Positions 24,231-36,071 of a stretch of 64,000 bases of DNA are shown here, piece by piece. The stretch is from Anaeramoeba flamelloides (taxonomy: Eukaryota; Metamonada; Anaeramoebidae). The stretch is taken from the NCBI GenBank assembly GCA_027625915.1, contig JANTQA010000030.1, positions 682,001 through 746,000 on the forward strand, written 5' to 3'. The notes below the pieces were generated by a model. The model was not told the origin of the DNA. It was given only the letters and a program-made list of their open reading frames with translations, and searched no databases. Numbering within the stretch: the stretch's first letter is position 1; each line of letters begins with the position of its first letter. The position numbers and the translations under genes were made by a program.

Positions 24231-24905
24231 GGGCCCAGTCATTTACCGTGAAAAGGCACCATACTCAAGTGGTGACCTGAGACCAAAAAGGGGATTGTGA
24301 AATAGGCCTTCTTTTAGTTGACAAAATTCAAATAACAAAAAAAAAAATCAATAGGTTCTCTTTGACAAAAAATTCAACGAAGAAAAAGAGTTCTCAATTT
24401 CAAAAAATCAAAATTTAAAAAAAAAAATTCATCTTTTCTCATTTTCTTTTTCAAAAGAGGTTAAATTTCTTTAATTTAAAACAAATTGCTGTCTTGTATT
24501 TCGCAATCATTTTTATTCGATTTAGTCTGATTTGTGGTTATTTTAAAACCCTCTCAATTTGACCAAGTAAGGATTATGCAATAGTCTTTCAATAAAAATA
24601 ACTTATTTGAAAAATGAAAAAAAAGAAAAAAATATTCCGAGATCTCAAAAAGCGCCAAAGAGAGACACTTCAAAACGGACAAAGTTGTTTTCAGAATTGT
24701 AATTTACAACAATTCTAATTGGAAATTGAGTGTCGCTCTTTGGCGGTTTTTTCTAAAAATGTCCTCTTTTTTGGTTGTTGATTTTTGGAGATCGATCGTA
24801 CATCATAGGTTGGTTGGTTTTTGGTTGGTGTTAGGTCCACAATAAAATTACTAAAAAGTTTTTTTCCATTTCAGAATAAAATATTTCACCGTAATGACTC
24901 TACCC
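24231..24905. mobile_element. TTAA-flanked element, family 2, copy upstream of the membrane-protein gene
   Basis: 675 bp between TTAA at 24227-24230 and TTAA at 24906-24909. The left end is GGGCCCAGTCATTTACCG, the right end CCGTAATGACTCTACCC, forming an inverted repeat of about 25 bp. An internal inverted pair (GCGCCAAAGAG near 24650 and CTCTTTGGCG near 24740) would form a second hairpin. It is very similar to the copy at 28789-29455. It ends about 415 bp before the start codon at 25322, so it may contribute to that promoter. Confidence 0.8.
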
Positions 24906-25321
24906 TTAAGTTCTATTTCAATTTTATTGATCTAATGAAAAAGTTTTACTGGAACATATACAAGACAACAACTAAGTTTTTACAATGATTCTTTCACAGA
25001 AGGACCATATTCTTGTATTCAATTACTTAAACAAAAAATAAAGATTTTTCAAAAAAAGATACTTATTTAAAGATCTGTCAATTTAATCTTGGATTTCAAA
25101 AGATGTGTTGTTGATTGTTTCCAGTTTTAAAATCATTTTTTTTTGTCTAAGAGTATTTAATAACTTTATTTCAATCAAATTTAATTCGAGGTAAGATAAA
25201 TAAACACCACAATATTATTGAAACCCAGGTTATCATGAAATAGCTGAAATACAACAGAACATGTGTGAGATTTTCACTGTGTACCAGGAATAAGGATTTC
25301 ATTTTTACTCAAATTACACAA

Positions 25322-28300
25322 ATGAACTTTATATTGCATTTTTTAAAGGTTATTCACCATCAGTTATCTTCACCAAAATTTCGTTGGACGATCTCTCGTC
25401 TGGTTGAACTTACTGGTGTCGTAGGCTTTTTATATTGGATTTTGCTTTATTTCAAAATACAAAAGAACAAGAAGACATTCTTGTTGCACTACTCAAACTT
25501 TCAAAAACTTGTCACAGTCAAAGATCGTTTAAGTTATTTCCCAGAACAGATCAAGAAACAAATCGAAGAACAAATTGGTGAAGGAGAAACAATTCTAGAC
25601 GTCGCAATCCCCCAAGGAAATAACCTTTTTAGTGGTGCTTTACTTTTATACTATTTATTTTCGTTCGTTATTGTTTGTCTGTTTATTATTTCAACCTTGA
25701 TGATTTGTAAGCCTTCTTTCTTGTTTTTTTTTTATTTTCTTTTGTTTTTCTTTTTATTTTGGGGAGCTCCCAATTCTTTTCGTTTAAAAAAAATCCCAAA
25801 CACTTCTTAAAGAAAAGATCTATTTTGACAAGCTACGAAATTTGAATTAATAACATAAACTACAGGAACTCAAAATTTTAAATCATTCCCTAAATTCCCA
25901 CTATCCATTTTGGGTTGTTCAGAATACTGTCATTTTTCAATTAACAAATAAAAATTTTTATTTCAATTTCCTTGAATATTTTACTAATTAAATGATGAAA
26001 AATGACAAGGGCAAATAGAAACGATCAACTCAGAAATGATAATTTAAGAGATTTAATAAGCTTCCTTATTGAAACTTTGAGATCAAATTATTCTATTTTT
26101 AATTTGATTTTAACCTTAAAGATATTGAGATTAAAAAACAAATTCAATTAAAAAATTTGAAAATTTTTCCAAATTCCACAAATAGCAGAAAAAATAATAT
26201 TGACCATATCTTAATTATTTTTAAAAATAATTAAGGCTCTAAAAAAATCAAGATTGATAGAAAACCATCTATCTAACCACAAAATGATTATTAATAATAT
26301 TAATGTTAGCATAGATTGGAATATTTAATAAAAAAATATAAAATTACTAATAATAATATTTATCAAAAAGAATTTATTGAATTACTTTAGTGAAAAAAAA
26401 TATATTCCAAATACCCACTCTTTATAAAAAAATTTAAAAATAAACATATCAAATACACAGATATAATTTATAAAGAAAATATAAATGATTACAAAATTGC
26501 TCCATTGATAAAAAATATTCAAAGTAATCCAAACTTAATTAATAGGATCAAAAAAAAATGAACAAAGAAGCGTGAAATAAATTCATTGATGAAATAAACT
26601 TAGAATTTATTGAAAACAAAACTTTTTGAAAAGAAATTAATTTAATAAGGTCTAAAAAAAATGAAAATGATTTTAAATAATAAAAATATGATTGATGAAT
26701 ATTTTGGAAATATTAAAAAAAAATCAATTGAACCAAGTAACGAAATTTTCTTAATTATAAAAAATCTTAAAATATTTAAAATCAAAAGATTTAAAAGAGT
26801 TTACAATTGATATATTTTTTCCAATCTAAAATATTAAAAACACTATTAAAAAATTAAAAAATAAATCAGTTAAAGGATTTCAAAAAATTGAAGAGTTTAA
26901 AATTATATTATTAATGAAGGAAATTTCATTGATGACTCAATTGAAAATCTAAATTATAAAAATTATCTTATTACAATTCAGAAATATTTAATAATTGGTT
27001 GTTTAACCCTAAGAAAAATAATATTTCAGATAGTAAAAAAAGGTCAATTTTATTTATTCATAAAAAAGGAAATGAAGGGGTAGCTTTAAATTATAGACTA
27101 ATTTTTAATCACCAAAGTCTACCAAGATTATTTCTAAAAATGCTATATAAACCAATTGAACCTTGTTAATTTATTCACAAATTTCAATTTGACTTTCGGA
27201 AAAAATATGTGATACTCTCATTGCAATATTAAATTTCTAAAATACTTATAATAAAATCAAATCAGATAATGAAAATGAAAATGATAAAACAGATATTATA
27301 ATGATTGATATAGCAAAATTTTTTGATTCGATCAATTTTAAAATAATTAGAAAAACAATATAAAAATTTAATATAAATAAAATTATTCAAAAGTTTTTAT
27401 TAAAATATTATCAAGGTAAAGAACTTGGTATATTCCAAGGGGATCCATTTTCTCCTATTTTATTTGTTAATAGTAAACTCTTTTTCAAAAATTGTGACTC
27501 ACCTGAAATAATAAATTGTTGAAAAAAAAAAATTATCCTTTAGTATTCAAAAACAATTAATAACTAAATCTGATCGGTAATTCACTTTTAAGTCATTCTA
27601 AATGCATAAAAGCCTGATATATTAAAAATTAAAAAAAATAAAACCAAAAACTAAAAAAAAATTGATCACAATTTTTGAAATGAGCATTTATGGATTTTTT
27701 ATTCCTAAACTTTCACTGAAAAAAAGTGAACAACAAGATTTTTTATGAATAAAAAAAATCATTTTCAAAGACATTAAATAGTCACAATTTTCATAGTGAT
27801 TATTTATCTTTACCAAGATCTCTTTTTTTATTTCAACATGATCTTTTTTTTTTAAAAAAAAAATATAAACAAAAAAATAAAAAAAAAGAAATCAAAAAAA
27901 AAGAAAAAGCAAAACTAAAATTTTCAAATTAGAAAAAATGATTCTGATCCAAAAATTTGAAAATATTTTTTTGAGAAGAATACTGGAATAAAAACTCAAA
28001 ACAACTCCCATTAACATTATAAAGTGATTCAAAATTTTTGAAAAATAGTTTATAATTTTCAATAAAAGAAAATGTGAAATTAGAGCAAATGATTGTAAAA
28101 TGATTGCAGATGATTTAATTTTAATTATAAAAGGAAATAAAATTTATTTAAATCAAAGATTAAATTCAATATATGAAATTATTATTCAATTTGGATTAAA
28201 ACCCAATAAAAATAAAACAGTTATATCAAAAGATTTTAAAAAAATTAAATATTTAGGTATTGATTTGGAAAAAATTTCACATTTAGTTTATAATTTAAAA

Positions 28301-30163
28301 AAATCTAAAGAGACATTTAATAGTTCTAAACAATTATTTAATAACAATTCTCTTAACAATAACTTTAAAAAATAGATTATTTAAATCTTTTATATTGAAC
28401 CAATTAACATATGGATTTGAAATTTTTAATTATGAAATAACAATTTTAAATTATTTAAATTCATGAATTAATTCATGTATTACTGGAATATACAAAATAA
28501 GCAGAAATACACTAATTCTTATTTCTAAAACAGAATTTAAATTTAAAAATATGATTATTTCAGTTAATAAAAAATTAAAGAATTTATATTCAAAAATAAA
28601 CAAATTAAAAAATTTGTCTCTTCCTATTTGGAAAAAAAATAATAAAATTCAATCAACGAACAATCAATAAAATCAATTTTAATTCAAAACATTTATTTGA
28701 ATTAAAAAAAGTTATTTATAATTATACATATAATGAATTATTGAATTCCACGAGTTGGAAATGTCGTTAGGTTTTTTTTTTAATTTAAGGGCCCAGTCAT
28801 TTACCGTGAAAATGCACCATACTCAAGGGGTGACCTGAGACCAAAAAGGGTATTGTGAAATAGCCCTTCTTTTGGTTGACAAAAATCAAATAACAAAAAA
28901 AAAAATTCATTGGATCTCTTTGACAAAAAATTCAACGAAGAAAAAGAGTTCTCAATTTCAAAAAATCAAAATTTAAAGAAAAAATTCATCTTTTCTATTT
29001 CCAAATGGTTAAATTTCTTTAATTTAAAACAAATTGCTTTCTTGAATTTCGCAATCAATTTAATTTGATTTAATCTGATTTGTGGTTATTTAGTAACTCT
29101 CTAAATTTGACCAAGTAAGGATTTTGTAATATTCTTTCAATAAAAATAACTCATTTGAAAAAAGAAAAAAAAGAAAAAAAAAGTCACCGAGATCTCAAAA
29201 AGCGCCAAAGAGCGACACTTCAAAACTGACATAGTTGTTTTCAAAATTGTAATTTACAACCATTCTGATTGGAAATTGAGTGTGGATCTTTGGCGCTTTT
29301 TTCTAAAAATGTCCTCATTTTTGGTTGTTGATTTTTGGAGATCCATAGAACATCATAGGTTGGTTGGTTTTTGATTGATGTTAGGTCCTCCATAAAATTA
29401 CTAAAAAGTTTTTTTCCATTTCAGAATAAAAAATTTCACCGTAATGACTAGACCCTTAAGAAATACCTAACGGCTGTAAGAGGAAATTAATTTTCTTCCC
29501 TTCAAAATAAAAAAACAAAAAAAATCCTTTTTTTATAATTTTTTCATTTTAAATCATTGCTGATCAGCCTTAATAAAAAATCTATTATATACCATATTCT
29601 TTCTTTATTTATTTTTATTATATTTTTCAAAAATATTTTATATTATATATCTCTCAAATTTAGACAACGGAATGATTCCATATTTTAGCCCTGGGCTTTT
29701 GATAATTGATTTTAAAATTGGTCAAAAATTAGTCAAAATTATTCTTCAAAGCAAGGAATTTGTTTATGTTTTAACAGACAAAAAGGCTCTAAGTTACTCT
29801 TCACCTGAAATATTTGAATCTGTTGTATTAGATCCACATTTATTTGTTTGGGAATTACAAAAATGCCCACAGGTTATCTTAAAAACAAATAAGGATGGAA
29901 ATGTTTCAATCATTTTTCAGAAGAAAAAGACTGTACAAGGAGAAAAGCAAAATATTAGATTTTATGGATTCCTATATTTACCAAAAGATATTTCAAAAAA
30001 AATTGCATCCAAAATAAAAACCTTACTTATTACAAATATCAAAGAAATGCAAAAAAAAAACCTCGAATTACAAAAAAATGTAAATAAATTGACAAATGAT
30101 GAATTAGAGGAAATTATCGAAGTCAAAGATGAAAAAAGTTTAGAATCAGAAGAAGCAAAATAA
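25322..30163 (+). CDS. Membrane protein with a bacterial-PH-like C-terminal domain, two exons
   Basis: Exon 1 is 25322-25706, intron 25707-29663 (GTAAGC...TTTAG, phase 1), exon 2 is 29664-30163; 294 aa. The start chosen is the first ATG in frame; the frame is open further upstream but only with non-ATG codons. There is a hydrophobic segment at about residues 24-46, then a soluble stretch ending in GEGETILDVAIP, two close hydrophobic segments (about 100-128 and 130-145), and a beta-rich region with FVYVLTDKKALSY, VVLDP, PQVILKTNKDGNVSIIF. The order 'E-ilw/ldv', two-TM hairpin, then YxLTDKRxx is the layout of bacterial PH (bPH) membrane proteins. The C-terminus is acidic and probably coiled. 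Function unknown. I infer the bPH relation from pattern only. Confidence 0.7.
25950..28770 (+). mobile_element. LINE copy 3, in the intron, interrupted by a MITE
   Basis: It starts in the endonuclease: DFNLKDIEI at about 26107, then NNIDHILI. The linker (NMIDEYFGN, LKNKSVKGF-like) and reverse transcriptase follow: KRSILFIHKKGNEGVALNYR near 27.05 kb, MIDIAK near 27.3 kb, LGIFQGDPFSPILF near 27.43 kb. A family-1 MITE (27474-28052) is inserted there. The LINE resumes with MIADDLILIIKGNK (28100), PNKNKTVISKDFKKIKYLG and a C-terminal part to about 28770. It is 5'-truncated, with many stops. Same family and nearly the same 5' truncation point as LINE copy 2. Confidence 0.85.
27474..28052 (-). mobile_element. 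MITE family 1, nested inside LINE copy 3
   Basis: 579 bp. The left end TAAACTCTTTTTC then AAAAATTGTGACTCAC is the inverse of the right end GTGATTCAAAATTTTTG then AAAAATAGTTTA, giving about 29-bp inverted repeats that begin and end with TA. The LINE reads up to LFVN on the left and picks up again on the right, so the edges are well defined. This is the best-preserved copy of the family in the window. Confidence 0.88.
28789..29455. mobile_element. TTAA-flanked element, family 2, copy in the intron
   Basis: 667 bp between TTAA at 28785-28788 and 29456-29459. Ends GGGCCCAGTCATTTACCG and CCGTAATGACTAGACCC. It closely matches the copy 4.5 kb upstream in the same orientation, including the internal inverted pair. 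It lies directly after LINE copy 3. Confidence 0.85.
29464..29510. repeat. Short repeat shared with 50.17-50.22 kb
   Basis: The words ACCTAACGGCTGTAAGAGG and AAATTAATTTTCTTCCCTT recur at about 50178-50220 with few changes, joined in the same way to a following A/T-rich run. It links this locus to the CCTAACGG repeat family. Confidence 0.7.
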
Positions 30164-31244
30164 TCATAATACATATATATACATATATATAATAAAATAC
30201 CAATTAATGAATAATATATTATTAGAATTAAAAATAAAAATAAAAAAATACAATGATTTATTTCAAAAAATGACAAAAAATTCTTCAAATTTTGATAATT
30301 TTGACTTATTTTTTCCAACCTTTTTTAATAGAATATTTTTTTGTCATTTTGAAACACGTCGGGTTTATAATATATCAACAGATTGATAATTTCAAGTTAA
30401 AAAAATAATATTTGTTCGAATTTCAAGTGGCTGGATCTTAAATTCGACAAATAAAATTTAATTTTTTTCACAATTTGAATATCTACTATTTTTAATAGAT
30501 TTAGTCTAATGTCCAAAAATTGGTTTTGATCCGTTTAACTACTAAATTCAAAGATCCGTTAAAGTGTAAAAAAGGTAGAATAAACCCCATTCAAAAAATT
30601 TGGATACACCCAAAATCAAAAATAGCCAAAAAAATCCCAATTTATTGTGTTTTTTCCAAACTTCATAGTAAATTAGGTTTAAGTTACCCTTTATTAATGT
30701 TTTTATAAGTAATCATTTTTATCCAAATAAAAGAAAAACATACAAAAAATAAAAATCGGATGTTTTTTCAATAACGAAAAGCAAACAAAAAATGTATTGG
30801 AAAATTTGTCGAAATTTAGCTAACAATTGTTGATCAATCAAATGATTAGATACCATCAACTAATTGTATGCGATTTTTCGAATTAACAAACACAACATTA
30901 ACCTTCTATCAACCATTGAAAAAAAATTTTTCAGATAGAATAAAAAAGGCTAGGTAACTGGAAAAAAGGAAATGAAAAAAAAAACAAAAAAGACAAAAAA
31001 TAAAATAGTTTGTAAAATCAAAATTATTTCCAAATTAAATATACAGTGTAGTATTATTATTCTTACAACTGTTTTAACTATTGGAATTGTTGAAATTTAA
31101 TCTAAATCAAAATAGAAAATAATTCAATTTTTTGATAAAATACCATAAAATATTTTGAGTATAATCATTGTTATTAACGTAGAAATAATTTGAAAAATTT
31201 TACAATTGTCAACAATTAGTTTTACATTATATTAAATTTATAAC
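30164..31244. other. Intergenic, no gene seen
   Basis: The region between convergent genes. A short frame at 30520-30708 has no recognisable motif. Confidence 0.5.
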
Positions 31245-31786
31245 TAAACTATTTATAAAAAATTTTTACTTGCTTTATAATTTTAATTGAAGTTGTTTTG
31301 AGGTTTATTCCATTATTCAAATAAAATATTTTTCAAATTTTTGGATCAGAATCATTTTTTTTAAGATTTCAAATTTTTGTTTTTCATTTGTTTTTTTAGA
31401 CTTTTTTTTTTAAGCATAAGATCATGTCAAAAAAAAAAAAGATCTTCAAAAAGATAAATAATCACTCAGAAAATTGAGATTATGTAATGTCTTTTAAAAT
31501 GAATTTCATTATTAGCAAAAAATCTTCTTGTTAAACTTTTTTTCAGTGAAATATCAGTAATAAAAAATTGATAATGCCCATTTCAAAAATTATTAATCAC
31601 TTTTTTTTAGTTCTTAGTTTTATTTTTTGAATAATTTTTAAATATCAGGCTTTTATCCCCTTTAAAATTAATTTAAAAGTGAATTACACATCAGATGTTG
31701 TTACAATTGAATATGAAATCATAGGATATATTTTTTTTCTTCAATTTATTATTTCAAGTCAGTAACAATTTTTAAAATAAAGTTTA
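31245..31786 (+). mobile_element. MITE family 1, intergenic copy
   Basis: 542 bp in the same orientation as the 8-kb copy. Ends TAAACTATTTATAAAAAAT and AACAATTTTTAAAATAAAGTTTA. Interior words GGATCAGAATC, AAGATCTTCAAAAAGATAAA and CAGTGAAATATCAGTAAT mark the family. It lies between two convergent genes. Confidence 0.8.
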
Positions 31787-32056
31787 TTTTAAAATTAATA
31801 AACGGATTTTATTTATTCAAATATCAAAAATTCACTTTTAAAAACACCAAGATAAAAAAGAGAAATTTCAAATAATAAACATTTATTGAAAATAATTTTA
31901 TTGAAAAAATTATTGTTTGAAAGGAAATAGAATTATAAAATTAAATGATTAGCTCAAAAAAAAAAAAAAAAAAAATATTAATAATAATAATATAAACGTT
32001 AATAATAAAAAGATTTAAATTCAAAAATAATCTAGTATAAATATTAATATAAATAT

Positions 32057-35000
32057 CTAATGTTGATGGAAACTGGGAATTTGATTTCTGGAATTTTCTC
32101 TTAATGCCATTAAGCATTTAACCCAAAATCTGAGTTGAATTTGGCTTTGAGCGATAAAATCTGCAGTGCCTTCTGTCGTAATTAAACTAAAGCAGAGGTT
32201 TTCTGTAACTTTTTTTTTAACTTTTTCAAAAATTTTGGTTTTAATTCCAATCGTAATTTTTTTAATATCGATCATTAAGATTTTTCGAGGCTTACGCTTT
32301 TTTTTACTATCGTTCCAGTTACAGTATGTCCCGCCTCTCTCGTTTGAAATATATAATAACCTTTGATAGCGTTTACCATTGGGTCTAACCTTTGTAATCA
32401 ATGCGCCATTTTCTAAATAATCTTTTAAATCTTCCAAATAAAATCTTTCCGAACTAAAAATTACTCGGATTTGATCTTGCTTTTTATATTTCTTTAAGAT
32501 ATCCCGAAACATTGATTTAATCTCGGAATCAAATAATAAATTTACTCTTTTACGTTGCATGATAATTTGCTTTTTAATATTTGGGTTTGCAATGGCGGAT
32601 TGATTTTTTTTGGAGTGGTTATTTTTATTGGTATGCCTTTGAAGAATTTTATTTATATGGTAATAGTCTAGGATTTTTAATTGCTCGTCATGCATATCCC
32701 TTTGTGGATTATTTGTATGGTCAATTTGGGATTCTTCCTTCTTTGTTTCATTCGCCTTTTCAAGAGATTCTTCGTTGTGTTGTTCTTTATTCTCGGTTTT
32801 ATTATTTTCATTATTAATATTTTGATTTGAGGCTTTTTTTTTTTTTTTATTTTTTTTTCCTTTTTTATTTTTACCCTTCTTGCCCTTCTTGCCCTTCTTG
32901 CCCTTCTTGCCTTTTTTATTCTTTTTTCTATTCTTTTTTCTTTTTTCCTTTTTCTTTTTCTTTTGATTTTGAGGCTTTTTGGTTGTTTCTTCTTCATTAT
33001 TAGATAATTGTGTGTTTGCATTCCCCTTATTTATTGTGTTATCATTTACATTTATAGTTGTGTTTGCATTTTCATTCTGATCATTTTCATTCTGCCCATT
33101 TTCATTCTGTTCATTTTCATTCTGTTCATTTTCATTCTGTTCATTTTCATTATGCTCATTTTCATTCTGTTCATTTATATTTGTATTTTTCGTTTCTATA
33201 TTTGAATTATTTTGATCTTGTTCTGTCAATTGCACTTTCACTTGCTCTTGTTTTGGTTCTTCGTCGTTCAAATGATTTTTATTATTGTCAATAATATCTT
33301 GAATGGGTTGTGTATTATTTTCCTCTTTTTTATCATTAGCTGATTCGATTGTTATTTCAATTGGGATATCTTCTTTATTATTAGTAATTTTTTTTGAATC
33401 ATTATTTGCCAAATCTTTAAATTTATTTGTTTCTTTCATCATTTCTTCAAATATTTCATCTTGGTTGATATTTGTTATACTATTTTTCGTTAATAAATCA
33501 ATTTCCTTTTCCAAATCCATATTTTCATTAGATTTATTTTCGCCCTTCCCAGTATCATTTCCGCCCTTCCCAGTATTATTTTCGTTTAAAATGTTTTTTA
33601 TATCAAGATCATCTATGCCACCATTTAATAGGTCATTTAATTCATCTATTTCAAAATTGTCACCTTGGGTTAGCACATCATAATTTGGTTCTGTATTTAT
33701 TTCCTTCATTAATTCTTCAAGTGAAGAATCTTTTTGTTTTGGATTTAAAATATTATCATGATTAAAATTTTCCTTTTCTTTTAAATTAGATCCAAAATTC
33801 TGTTTCTCTTGTTTTAAATATAATTTATCCTTTGTTACCGTTTCTGTCTTTGGATCAGTTTTTATTTCTTTTTTTATTCCTAGATTTGGTTGCTGTTCTT
33901 GATCATTTTTTAGGAATGATTTATGTCCAATTTCAGGTTCAATCTCAATTTCTTTTTTGATTTCTATTTCGTTTTCAGGTTCATTAAACTGAGGATTTTC
34001 CAAACCAGAAATTGCCATTGATAATAGTTGTTCAATTACATCTTTTTGACTTTCACTGACTCGAGAATTTAAACTGTGAACTTTTGTATCATAAACTGAA
34101 TTACTATTGCTCTTGGTATTGGTATTGGTCTGTGTATTATTTATTAATTGATTGATTTCATCATCATCATCATCATACTCCTCGTCTTCGTCGTCGTCGT
34201 CGTCATCATCATCGTCATCATCATCGGTGCGTATGTCGTCGCTACGGGATGAATCGGTGACGGTGTCGTCTGAAGTATTTCCTATTTTTTCCATATTAAA
34301 AGAATCATCATCTAAATAATTGTTCAGCAAATCATTACTAAAATTGTCTTCATTTAAAATTTGATCGATATCAAAATTAAAATTATTTTCAAAATCAATA
34401 GCATTGGAAAGATTTGAATTATCATAAATGGAATCTTCTCTTAAAAATTCGTCAATATCAATACTATCATTGCTTCCAATGGCTTCTGTGTTGTATTTAT
34501 TCTTTTTTGAAACTGTTTCATCGTTTATTAGATTTGGTGAATCATATTTGGAATCTTCTTTTAAAAATTCGTCAATATTGATACTTTCATTTCTTTCCTT
34601 ATTGTAATTAAAATTTGTATTATTATTTGTGTTTCTGTTTGTAATTGTATGTGTTGTTGTGCTTGTGCTTGTGCTTGTGTTTGTGTTTGTGTTTGTGTTT
34701 GTGTTTGTGTTTGTGTTTGTATTTGTATTTGTATTTGTATTTGTATTTGAGGTTATATTCAAATTTAAATCTGTTTTTGAATCAAGATTTGTGTTCTTAT
34801 TTGTTCCGTTAATTTCGTTTTGGTTTCTTAAATTCGATTGGCTATAAATGGAATCTTCTTTTAAAAATTCATCAATATCAATACTATCATTCGATCCAAT
34901 AACATACCCACCCAAACCATTATTATTTTGGTTGCTTGAATTGGTTTCTTTCTTTTCAAATTGTGGTGAATCATATTTGGAATCTTCTCTTAAAAATTCA

Positions 35001-36071
35001 TCAATATCAATACTATCATTCGTCCCAATAACATACCCACCCAAACCATTATTATTTTGGTTGCTTGAATTGGCTTCCTTATTTTCATTCTTTTCTTTGT
35101 TGTCTGTTGGCTTAGAGTTTAAATATAAATTTAGATCAAAATCGCCCAGTTCTCCATTAATCTTGTCAAATATCTCATCGACGCTTGTTGTTTGATTTTT
35201 TAGTTTACGTAATGTCCGCTTTGGAATATCTGGTGTCGAGTGAAGTTTTTTTTGGCTTTTGAATTCAACTCTTATGTCATCTTCAAAATATGTTTTTGTT
35301 TTTGGTACAGTTGTGTTATTTTTCGTCAATGAATAATTGCTCAGATTTGGTCTGTTTTGTTTTTGTGTGTACGCCCTTCTTCGGAGAGTGTTTGTTTCTA
35401 ATTTGGTAATTTCTTTTGTGTTTGAATTAACACTTAGATTGGAGACTCCTAAAAAGTTCTCGTTTGAATTACCCAATCCATTATTTTCCTGGATCTTTTT
35501 TGACTCGCCGGAAAGCGGTAATAATTTTTTGATCCACTCATTACGGATTTTCTCTGATCCTGCAGATAGGTGATGGTTAATGTTCGAGATCCCCAGAATT
35601 AAACAATATTCGTGATCAGGAAATTGTTCTGTGGTTACAGTAAAACCCTTGTTCAACGACAAAACTGTTATTCTTCTTGCAGACTTTTCTCAAACAGCAA
35701 GTGTTTTTTTGTTTTTGTTTTGATGTTTGTATGGTTTTTGTTTCAAAATTGTACCACAAAGAATTTTTTTTTTTATTTATTTTGTTGTTTTTTTTATTTT
35801 TTGTGTTTTTGTTTTTGGTAAAAAGAAAAAAAAATTTAATAATAGTTTTGTATTTGATTGGGCAGTGTTACTTTTTTTTGAAAAAAAGAAAAACGGGCCC
35901 ACAAATTAGTAAGTGGTAATATATTCTTACTCGTTTTTCATTTGAAAATTGCTCAATAGATTTTCTCTCATCATTAAATCTCCAGTATCTTTTCCTCCAC
36001 ATTGATTTAAAATTATTTCTTTGTGTACGATAATGAAACCAACTCCCAAAACCTGGATCTATATTTGTCAT
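32057..36071 (-). CDS. Long disordered protein with N- and C-terminal PH domains, two exons
   Basis: Exon 1 is 36071-35931 (47 codons), intron 35930-35684 (GTAAGA...AAAAG, phase 0), exon 2 is 35683-32057; 1255 aa. The split N-terminal PH domain reads GSWFHYRTQRNNFKSMWRKR in exon 1, then SARRITVLSLNKGF and ...SEKIRNEWIKKLLPL in exon 2. The last 130 residues form a second PH-like domain (ENGALITKVRPNGKRYQRLL, CFSLITTEGTADFIAQ, FWVKCLMAL), similar in order to PLC-type PH domains. About 900 residues between them are low complexity: five NDSIDIDEFLxED-type repeats, (NT)n, a poly-Asp run, NENEQ repeats and KKGKKGK runs. The acidic and basic blocks and two lipid-binding folds suggest a membrane scaffold; this is inference. 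No catalytic domain. Confidence 0.82.
34420..35080 (-). repeat. Coding repeats: SIDIDEFL units and an NT array
   Basis: Units encoding NDSIDIDEFLREDS or close variants occur near 34440-34475, 34555-34595, 34850-34895 and 34980-35025. The two at 34.85-35.08 kb also share GLGGYVIG and SSNQNNN and are nearly identical at DNA level, so the last duplication is recent. A (GTTTGT)n array at 34665-34750 encodes the NTNT run. Confidence 0.85.

Noticed and set aside
33008-33683. Plus-strand frames such as HFHSVHFHS repeats
   Set aside because: Antisense of the NENEQ repeats of the PH protein.
34629-34847. Plus-strand VFVFVF frame
   Set aside because: Antisense of the Asn/Thr array.
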